Positions 1-4,775 of a stretch of DNA of 11,324 nt are shown piece by piece (the stretch's first letter is position 1; every line of letters starts with the position of its first letter). Source of the DNA: JAZLIC01 sp045617225 (GTDB taxonomy: Bacteria; Bacillota; Clostridia; Monoglobales; Monoglobaceae). A program made the position numbers and the translations under genes. The notes beneath the pieces were generated by a model that was not told the origin of the DNA, ran no database searches, and saw nothing but the letters and a program-made list of their open reading frames with translations. The DNA is taken from contig JAZLIC010000126.1 of NCBI GenBank assembly GCA_045617225.1, forward strand, positions 1-11,324. The letters are read 5' to 3'.

Positions 1-186
1 ACGCTTAAAAACACCTTTGAAACCATATACGACATAACAAATTCGGCTGAAATTACAAACGAAATGTTAAAAAGAGTAATTGACAGAATTGAGGTTAAGC
101 CCGACGGAAACGTGGATATTTACCTGAAATTATACAAGGATATAGGCTTATCGGAAAAATATCAATATAGTGATAACCGTACATAA
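1..186 (+). CDS. Large serine recombinase, C-terminal fragment (partial)
   Basis: The frame is open from the first base and stops at TAA 184-186, giving the last 61 residues of a protein whose start lies outside the window. The end includes the stretch MLKRVIDRIEVKPDGNVDIY, which resembles the C-terminal region of large serine recombinases (TnpX/TndX-like, DUF4368-type tails) of clostridial transposons and prophages. These enzymes cut and rejoin att sites to move an element in or out of the chromosome. The catalytic resolvase domain is not visible, so activity cannot be judged. A small ORF overlaps its end and a strong terminator follows, so it is probably the last or next-to-last gene of its transcript. 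The family call rests on remembered tail similarity only. Confidence 0.6.
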   Translation, partial: TLKNTFETIYDITNSAEITNEMLKRVIDRIEVKPDGNVDIYLKLYKDIGLSEKYQYSDNRT

Positions 187-331
187 AGATGTAACGGAGA
201 GGCTTATCAAGATAAATCGTGTGCTTGCCGAGGAGGTACGGCTAATCCTTTTAGAGAACAAGCAGGAGCGGCATATAAGAGGCGGCTATGCCACACGGGA
301 GAAGTACAAAAATCAAAAACGAGTATCATAG
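170..331 (+). CDS. Small basic ORF overlapping the recombinase 3' end
   Basis: A 53-codon frame begins at GTG 170-172 inside the recombinase tail and stops at TAG 329-331, directly before the terminator. The product is basic and probably helical, and ends with the motif RHIRGGYATREKYKNQK. The overlap with the recombinase stop would suit translational coupling, but no good ribosome binding site precedes the GTG. The frame could instead start further upstream with a non-standard codon, or be the remnant of a longer gene. I recall similar tails (RHIRGG.AT..KY) next to recombinases in clostridial mobile elements, but I cannot assign a function. It is listed because it fills the gap up to the terminator and its composition looks protein-like. 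Confidence 0.4.
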   Translation: MITVHKDVTERLIKINRVLAEEVRLILLENKQERHIRGGYATREKYKNQKRVS

Positions 332-335
332 GGCA

Positions 336-378
336 AATGGCTGTTTAAAAACTATCAGTTTTTAGACAGCCATTTTTT
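336..378 (+). terminator. Intrinsic terminator after the recombinase unit
   Basis: A 17-bp stem (336-352 with 358-374, one G-U pair) closes a 5-nt loop and runs into a T tract at 373-378. It should end transcription coming from the recombinase and the small ORF. Confidence 0.85.
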
Positions 379-383
379 AGAAG

Positions 384-403
384 GGGACTGTTTTCACAGT
401 CCC
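384..403 (+). other. Second hairpin, GGGACTGT/ACAGTCCC
   Basis: A perfect 8-bp GC-rich stem (384-391 with 396-403) closes a 4-nt loop. It is followed by CTAAATTTTT, so it may be a back-up terminator. Its 3' arm overlaps the -35 box of the candidate amidase promoter. Confidence 0.55.
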
Positions 404-421
404 TAAATTTTTGCGTATAAT
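393..421 (+). promoter_or_regulatory. Candidate SigA promoter for the amidase
   Basis: TTCACA (393-398) and TATAAT (416-421) are separated by 17 nt. The predicted start near 428 would leave only a short leader containing the ribosome binding site GGGGGTGA (428-435) before ATG 440. The -10 is perfect and the -35 differs from consensus at one position. Because two hairpins precede it, the amidase is probably transcribed independently of the recombinase. Confidence 0.5.
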
Positions 422-439
422 GCTTATGGGGGTGATACA

Positions 440-1213
440 ATGAAGTTTATGTTAATCGCAGGGCATGGCGCAGGGGATAGCGGTGCTACCGGTCTTGGAT
501 ACAGAGAAGCCGACCTTACCCGTGAGATTGTTGCCCTGACCGCCGATAAGCTTGCATGCTATGCAGATGTTATGGTTGGAAATACAAGCCTTGATTGGTT
601 TAATTATTTAAAGACAAACAAGTATGATTTTACGGGATTTGATTATGTTCTGGAAATCCATTTTAATGCAGGTGCCAACGACTCGGTAGGTGACGGCATT
701 GTAACGGGTACGGAAGCTTATGTGACAACGAGAACAAAAGATGTAAAGGTTGAAGAAAAAATCCTTGAAAATATGGCAGAGCTTGGCTTTACAAACCGAG
801 GCATAAAGAAAAAGAATTTCAGCGTTATTTCCAAGGTGAATGCACAAGGCGTTCCTGCCGCACTTTTGGAGGTTGCGTTTATTGATGACCGTGATGATAT
901 GGAACTGTATCAAAGAGTTAAGTCGGAAATAGCATCAGCCATAGCTGACGGAATAGCAAACGGATTTGGAATAGAAACGGAGGGGGTTCTTACTATGACA
1001 CAGTACGAGGAATTAAAGCGAGAAATCGAGGAGCTTAAAAATAAGATGATATATAACTATATCGATGATAATATGCCGGAGTGGGCAAGACCTACCATAC
1101 AGAAGTTGGTCGACAAAGGCTACCTTAAAGGTAACGAGGAAGGCGAGCTTGGGCTTACCGACGAGATGCTAAGAATTTTTGTTGTAAACGACCGAGCAGG
1201 ACTTTATGATTAA
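440..1213 (+). CDS. N-acetylmuramoyl-L-alanine amidase (phage-type endolysin, Amidase_3)
   Basis: This 257-aa zinc amidase should cleave the bond between N-acetylmuramic acid and L-alanine in peptidoglycan. Residues 1-177 form the Amidase_3 fold with the expected metal and catalytic residues: H9 (AGHGAGDSGA), E23 (READLT), H74 (EIHFNAG) and E144 (LLEVAFID). A helical linker (about 186-205, EELKREIEELKNK) leads to a C-terminal wall-binding module (about 208-257, MPEWARPTIQKLVDKGYLKG), which resembles the degenerate SLH-like tails of clostridial endolysins. There is no signal peptide, as expected for a lysin that needs a holin, but no holin is seen here. The start has a strong ribosome binding site (GGGGGTGA, 428-435). 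A second strong site inside the gene precedes M186 and is listed separately. The gene probably belongs to the same mobile element as the recombinase. A domesticated housekeeping amidase is the alternative. Confidence 0.88.
   Translation: MKFMLIAGHGAGDSGATGLGYREADLTREIVALTADKLACYADVMVGNTSLDWFNYLKTNKYDFTGFDYVLEIHFNAGANDSVGDGIVTGTEAYVTTRTKDVKVEEKILENMAELGFTNRGIKKKNFSVISKVNAQGVPAALLEVAFIDDRDDMELYQRVKSEIASAIADGIANGFGIETEGVLTMTQYEELKREIEELKNKMIYNYIDDNMPEWARPTIQKLVDKGYLKGNEEGELGLTDEMLRIFVVNDRAGLYD
979..1213 (+). promoter_or_regulatory. Internal ribosome binding site and ATG giving a separate wall-binding fragment
   Basis: Inside the amidase gene, GGAGGGGG (979-986) lies 8 nt before an in-frame ATG (995-997, M186). 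Translation from here would give a 72-aa product holding only the helical linker and the wall-binding module. The site falls exactly at the domain boundary. Clostridial phage endolysins CD27L and CTP1L are known to make such C-terminal fragments, which associate with the full-length enzyme. Use of this site is inferred. Confidence 0.6.
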
Positions 1214-1227
1214 AATGTAAAATGTGC

Positions 1228-1256
1228 TTGACATTTTAGAAAAGCCGTGGTATTAT
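1228..1256 (+). promoter_or_regulatory. Strong SigA promoter of the XRE/membrane-protein unit
   Basis: TTGACA (1228-1233, perfect) and TATTAT (1251-1256) are separated by exactly 17 nt, with a predicted start near 1263. A 7-bp inverted repeat AAAATGT/ACATTTT (1219-1225 with 1231-1237) overlaps the -35 box. Confidence 0.85.
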
Positions 1257-1262
1257 AGAAAT

Positions 1263-1278
1263 GTAAAGCAAGCTTTAC
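1263..1278. promoter_or_regulatory. Palindromic operator GTAAAGC-AA-GCTTTAC
   Basis: A perfect 7-bp inverted repeat with a 2-nt centre lies at the predicted transcription start. The size and place fit a dimeric XRE repressor, most likely the product of the next gene acting on its own promoter. Binding is inferred. Confidence 0.6.
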
Positions 1279-1301
1279 TATTGTTTCGGGGAGGTGGCTT
1301 T

Positions 1302-1499
1302 TTGCACAACAAGATAAAGGAGCTTCGGAAGGAGAAGAAAATCACGCAGGACGAATTGGCGTCTGCGGTGAGTGTTACAAGGCAAACGATTATTTCGTTA
1401 GAGAACGGGAAATACAATGCATCGCTTCAATTAGCGCATAAAATAGCAAAATATTTTAGCTTAAAGATTGAAGATGTATTTGTTTTCGAGGAGGATTAA
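1302..1499 (+). CDS. Small XRE-family transcriptional regulator
   Basis: The product has 65 residues starting at TTG 1302, and GGGGAGG (1288-1294) sits 7 nt upstream. A longer reading from GTG 1224 is rejected because it would run through the promoter. Nearly the whole protein is one helix-turn-helix domain: IKELRKEKKITQDELASAVSV holds helices 1-2, TRQTIISLENGKYNASLQLA covers the recognition helix and helix 4, and IAKYFSLKIEDVFVFEED closes the fold. This is the compact repressor family often paired in Bacillota with a small membrane protein. It should bind DNA as a dimer in the cytoplasm, probably at the palindrome just upstream. The next gene starts 2 nt after its stop, so the two are co-transcribed. 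Confidence 0.9.
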   Translation: MHNKIKELRKEKKITQDELASAVSVTRQTIISLENGKYNASLQLAHKIAKYFSLKIEDVFVFEED

Positions 1500-1501
1500 G
1501 T

Positions 1502-1918
1502 ATGGAGTTTAAGAAGAAACTTAAAATAAGACTTTATTTGGCGATAGGATATACGCTTTTGGGATTGGCTATGATAATTGTGTTTAATCTTTTTAAGAAT
1601 TCAAACACGCTTTTATCCACATTCGGACTTTGCTTTTTTGTTATTGGCATTAGCAGAATGATAAGGTACAGGCGTATAACAAAGAGTGAAGAAACAATAA
1701 GAAAGCAAGAGATTTTGGAGTCCGATGAACGCAACATTGCGATTTCAAACAAGGCAAGAGGAATAGCCTTTATATCCTATATATTTATTGCCTGTATAGC
1801 GATTATTATTTTAGAGTTTGCAAATCAAATACAATTAGTGAAAGTTCTTTCAATGACGGTCTGCATACTTGTGTTTGTATATTGGATAAGCTATTGGATA
1901 TTGAGTAAGAAGTATTAA
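1502..1918 (+). CDS. Four-helix membrane protein (DUF2178-like), co-transcribed with the XRE regulator
   Basis: The 138-aa product has predicted transmembrane segments near residues 11-30, 36-53, 87-106 and 113-134. A charged cytoplasmic loop (about 54-86) contains ESDERNIAISNKARGIAF. The DER...I..KA pattern is typical of DUF2178-like membrane proteins found next to small XRE regulators. The ribosome binding site GAGGAGGATT lies in the end of the upstream gene, and the ATG follows that gene's stop by 2 nt, so translation is probably coupled. The biochemical role is unknown. Pairing with a regulator suggests the unit responds to a signal, perhaps at the membrane, but nothing in the sequence shows which. 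A terminator follows directly. Confidence 0.8.
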   Translation: MEFKKKLKIRLYLAIGYTLLGLAMIIVFNLFKNSNTLLSTFGLCFFVIGISRMIRYRRITKSEETIRKQEILESDERNIAISNKARGIAFISYIFIACIAIIILEFANQIQLVKVLSMTVCILVFVYWISYWILSKKY

Positions 1919-1962
1919 AAAAGTGGCTGTAAAAAACAAATCGTTTTTTACAGCCGTTTTTA
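1919..1962. terminator. Bidirectional terminator between converging units
   Basis: A perfect 13-bp stem (1925-1937 with 1943-1955) closes a 5-nt loop. T-rich sequence follows on the plus strand (1957-1961), and an A run precedes it (1917-1922, a T run on the minus strand). It can serve both the plus-strand membrane-protein gene and the minus-strand MATE gene. Confidence 0.88.
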
Positions 1963-3330
1963 TATATTATCTCGTGTTACATTTTTCAGCCATTTAAGTG
2001 ATTTGTACCTTGAAAATGAGAATGGAATTTTTAAGAGCTCGTCACATTGGATAAACATATAAACTAAGGTAACGGGCCACTTAAAATAAAATGCCGCAAT
2101 TGCACCGAGTAAGATTGAGCCGCACCAAAGGGTTAAGCAATCTAAATAAAGGCCGTATTTAGTGTCACCGCCGGAACGGAACACGCCCACGATAAGAGTG
2201 GTGTTTGGCGATGCCATCGCTATGTAGATTGACATAATAATGACCATATGCCTGTAATATTGTCTTGATTCTTCGCCCAGGGATACAAATTTTCCTACAA
2301 GCGGTGAGATGGAAAGCACCAACAAACCGCCTAAAATACCGAGTATGATGGAAAGCCTTAAAAATCGTTTTGTATATAGCTTTGCGGTTTCCATAGAGTT
2401 TTCGCCGATTGCCTTACCTGTCATAATAGCGGTGGCGTTTGCCACGCCAAAGGTTGCAACAAGGGCAAGCTGACGCATAACATAGGTTATGGAATTTGCC
2501 GCCACTGCGGCGCTTCCCAAGTGACCGATTATGGCAGAGCCTGCGGATATGCCAAGCCCCCACAGGACTTCATTTGCAGTAACGGGAAGGGCATAGTGGA
2601 AGAAGTCCTTGGTTAAAATTTTGCTTGTGTATAAAAGGTGCTTTATGCGTACCTTAACGGTTTTGTTTATCTTGATAGAGTAGAATATAACTATTGCAAG
2701 CTCTAAATATCTTGCAATGGTGGTAGCAAGTGCCGCACCTACGACTTCAAGTCGTGGCGAGCCTAAAAGTCCGAAGATGAATATTGCATTCAAAATGATA
2801 TTTACAAGAACCGAGATACCATATACAACGGTCGAAATAATAACCTTCTCAACACTTCTGATTACATTTAAGTAAAGCATTGTTATTGCAGAAGGAATAA
2901 ATGCAATAGCTGTTATTCTAAGATATTTTGCACCGTTTATGATAACATCTTCTTCGTTTGAGAAGATGTGCATAATTTGCTCAGGAAATATAATTGATGC
3001 GGCGGTAAAAACTATTGAAATAATAATGCCTAAACGCAAGGTAAGCCCCATTATTTTTTCGATGGTTGATATATCGTTTTTGCCCCAATATTGCGCCGCC
3101 AAAACCGAAGCACCTGATGTAAGTCCGAAAAAGAATAATGTCATAACAAAATAGACCTGTCCTGCAAGGGAGGCGGATGAGATTGCAATCTCGCCGATTT
3201 TGCCGAGCATAGCAACATCGGCTGCTTGAACACCTACATTTATAAGGTTTTGCAGCGCCATTGGCAGTACAAGCCAAAATTGTTTTTTATAAAAGTTTAT
3301 TCTTTCGTTTCGTGAATTTAATTCTGACAA
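1960..3330 (-). CDS. MATE family multidrug/cation efflux transporter
   Basis: This 456-aa integral membrane protein has about 12 hydrophobic segments in two MATE repeats, the usual family length. The N-terminal repeat opens with LVLPMALQNLINVGVQAADV and then MLGKIGEIAISSASLAGQ, a standard MATE signature. The second repeat begins near FHYALPVTANEVLWGLGISA. MATE proteins export cationic drugs or metabolites using Na+ or H+ gradients, but the substrate cannot be read from sequence. The start is TTG at 3330, with GAAAGG (3342-3347) 11 nt upstream, immediately after the FHA gene's stop. No in-frame ATG fits better. It is the last of three minus-strand genes with 16-17 nt gaps, so it is probably co-transcribed with the phosphatase and the FHA protein. 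Confidence 0.9.
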   Translation of the reverse strand: MSELNSRNERINFYKKQFWLVLPMALQNLINVGVQAADVAMLGKIGEIAISSASLAGQVYFVMTLFFFGLTSGASVLAAQYWGKNDISTIEKIMGLTLRLGIIISIVFTAASIIFPEQIMHIFSNEEDVIINGAKYLRITAIAFIPSAITMLYLNVIRSVEKVIISTVVYGISVLVNIILNAIFIFGLLGSPRLEVVGAALATTIARYLELAIVIFYSIKINKTVKVRIKHLLYTSKILTKDFFHYALPVTANEVLWGLGISAGSAIIGHLGSAAVAANSITYVMRQLALVATFGVANATAIMTGKAIGENSMETAKLYTKRFLRLSIILGILGGLLVLSISPLVGKFVSLGEESRQYYRHMVIIMSIYIAMASPNTTLIVGVFRSGGDTKYGLYLDCLTLWCGSILLGAIAAFYFKWPVTLVYMFIQCDELLKIPFSFSRYKSLKWLKNVTRDNI

Positions 3331-3347
3331 TGCTATATATACCTTTC

Positions 3348-3908
3348 TTAAAAATTGATATATACCTTGTATTGGTTTTTACCTAACTGAATAATATCTT
3401 TATTCTTAACCTCAACATCTTTATGCACTCTTGAATTGTTAAGGAAGGTGCCGTTTGTGGAATTGCAGTCAGTTATAAAAATCTTCTTGCCCTGACGAGT
3501 AATAATACAATGAGTTCCCGAAACGGCAGAACTTTGAATAACAATATCGTTTTCCGTATGTCTGCCGACGGTAATTTTATCGGAGATTTCCGCCTCTGCC
3601 TTTTCGTCAACGTTTGCACCAAGAAGGGTAATCGTCATCTTTCCGTCAAAAGTGTCATCAAAGTCCTCGTCAGGCTCACTTGGTATATCCTCATCGAAAT
3701 CGCTGTCCTCAACAGGCTTTGCAAGCAAGGCACGGCTGATTAAAAATGCACCGATAATAACCAAAACAAGTGATATAATCAGGAGCAAAGAAATTGCATT
3801 AACCCCTAAATCCCATACAAATTGCATATTAAAAGCAAATACCGTTTGGGTTATTATCGAAAGTATTAAAACCATACTTAAAACTAATTTCCTAAATTTC
3901 ATATTCAT
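3348..3908 (-). CDS. Membrane-anchored FHA-domain protein
   Basis: The 186-aa product begins with a signal-peptide-like segment (1-26, possible cleavage after VFA). A transmembrane helix (about 38-60), an acidic linker (67-88) and a C-terminal FHA domain (about 91-184) follow. The phosphothreonine-binding residues are visible: GR at 115-116 (VGRHTENDI), S130 and H133 (VSGTHC) and N152 (NSTNGTFLNN). FHA domains dock onto phosphothreonine peptides, usually targets of Hanks-type kinases. The layout places the FHA domain in the cytoplasm. The ATG at 3906-3908 has GAAAGG 6 nt upstream. It lies 16 nt after the PP2C gene and 17 nt before the MATE gene. The neighbouring phosphatase could remove the phosphate this domain reads. 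No kinase gene is in the window. Confidence 0.9.
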   Translation of the reverse strand: MNMKFRKLVLSMVLILSIITQTVFAFNMQFVWDLGVNAISLLLIISLVLVIIGAFLISRALLAKPVEDSDFDEDIPSEPDEDFDDTFDGKMTITLLGANVDEKAEAEISDKITVGRHTENDIVIQSSAVSGTHCIITRQGKKIFITDCNSTNGTFLNNSRVHKDVEVKNKDIIQLGKNQYKVYINF

Positions 3909-3924
3909 TGTACGCCTTTCAATA

Positions 3925-4623
3925 TTAAAATTTTACAGCAATGGCACTGTAATTGTCGTGACTTTCGGTTGTTCCTTTTTTTGCAATTCTTTTTTCTATA
4001 ATCTTTCGCATTGCGGATAACCATTCCTCAGCACTTTTAGACCTTTTGAGGGTGCGTTCTGTCTGACGCACGCTTATGTTTTCCCAAAAACCGTCTGTAC
4101 AAAGGAGAAATGCCTCACCGCTTTTTACGGTTGTAGGTGCGGTAACATCAGGCTTAAATGTATCTTCGTTACCGATTTGCCGATAGAGCTGATGACGGAT
4201 ACTTTGATTTGCAATCTTTCCGTATCTGATTTTTCCTGCTTCATACAACGTATAAGCCGCAGAGTGGTCTGCAGTTATCTCGTCGATAAGATTATCTTTA
4301 AAGTGGTAAATGCGGCAATCGCCCACATTCCCCCAAACTGCAAAATTACCGTCCGTAAACAAGACGGCGGCAGTAGCACAACCTAAAGATGATTGCATAA
4401 TGGATAGATGAGCGGTTGTCAAAAAGTCCGATGCAGATGTAGTGGTAATAGCCTTAGAAGCAACAAAATCATCAAGTACAGAACGTACAACCGTATTAGA
4501 TGCCTCAGGTGTATCTCTGCCGTCGGATATAACAAGACAAGCGCAGTGTGTATCTTCAAGCACACCGACGCAATCACGCTTTTCATCTGCAACTTCAACA
4601 ACGCAAACAGAAGAAATATCCAT
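3925..4623 (-). CDS. PP2C-family serine/threonine phosphatase
   Basis: This 232-aa cytoplasmic phosphatase is about the size of a bare PP2C catalytic domain and has no membrane segment. Visible motifs include D34-G35 (LVISDGRDT), GNVGDCRIY (98-106), D177-G178 (LLCTDGFWEN) and D223-N224 (HDNYSAIAVKF). These match the metal-binding aspartates of PstP/PrpC-type enzymes, so catalysis is likely. The usual DGMGG motif is altered to DGRD, and the N-terminal R..NED motif is degenerate (VLED, D24). The start ATG is preceded by AAGGAG at 4633-4638. It heads a three-gene operon with the FHA protein and the MATE transporter, under its own promoter at 4657-4685. It probably reverses phosphorylation by an Hanks-type kinase encoded elsewhere. 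Confidence 0.9.
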   Translation of the reverse strand: MDISSVCVVEVADEKRDCVGVLEDTHCACLVISDGRDTPEASNTVVRSVLDDFVASKAITTTSASDFLTTAHLSIMQSSLGCATAAVLFTDGNFAVWGNVGDCRIYHFKDNLIDEITADHSAAYTLYEAGKIRYGKIANQSIRHQLYRQIGNEDTFKPDVTAPTTVKSGEAFLLCTDGFWENISVRQTERTLKRSKSAEEWLSAMRKIIEKRIAKKGTTESHDNYSAIAVKF

Positions 4624-4644
4624 TATCGTACAATCTCCTTATTT

Positions 4645-4704
4645 CATACTGCCTATATTATACCAAAAAGTGTATTGAAAGTCAAATGAATATTATGCAG
4701 TATG
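4645..4704. repeat. 8-bp inverted repeat flanking the minus-strand promoter
   Basis: CATACTGC (4645-4652) and GCAGTATG (4697-4704) are exact inverted copies 44 nt apart. They bracket both boxes of the minus-strand promoter, and the right copy ends 4 nt before the plus-strand -35. The arrangement would suit paired operator half-sites or a looping repressor. Function is inferred. Confidence 0.5.
4657..4685 (-). promoter_or_regulatory. SigA promoter of the PP2C-FHA-MATE operon
   Basis: Read on the minus strand, TTGACT (4680-4685) and a perfect TATAAT (4657-4662) are separated by 17 nt and point toward the phosphatase gene. Confidence 0.85.
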
Positions 4705-4708
4705 GGTA

Positions 4709-4737
4709 TTGACGCATTTTTGGCATAATGTTATACT
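4709..4737 (+). promoter_or_regulatory. SigA promoter of the XRE-cupin-acyl-CoA synthetase gene
   Basis: TTGACG (4709-4714) and TATACT (4732-4737) are separated by 17 nt. An inverted repeat TTATAC/GTATAA (4731-4736 with 4744-4749) covers the -10 box and the expected start point, so a protein bound there should repress. The ribosome binding site GGGAGGT lies 8 nt before ATG 4776. Confidence 0.75.
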
Positions 4738-4775
4738 AAACAGGTATAATTTTTTAGAAAGGGAGGTCATACACG

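Noticed and set aside
1224..1301. Longer N-terminus for the XRE gene from GTG 1224
   Set aside because: It would translate through the promoter and operator. TTG 1302 has a strong ribosome binding site and starts exactly at the helix-turn-helix domain.
1302..1918. Toxin-antitoxin pair
   Set aside because: The membrane protein is a 138-aa four-helix protein with a DUF2178-like loop motif. Nothing in it suggests a toxin.
3652..4020. 122-aa plus-strand frame across the FHA/PP2C genes
   Set aside because: It is antisense to two clear genes, and its serine-rich start merely mirrors the acidic linker codons of the FHA protein.
4745..4750. TATAAT as the -10 box of the fusion gene
   Set aside because: No -35 box lies 16-18 nt upstream. 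It is better explained as the right arm of the TTATAC/GTATAA repeat.
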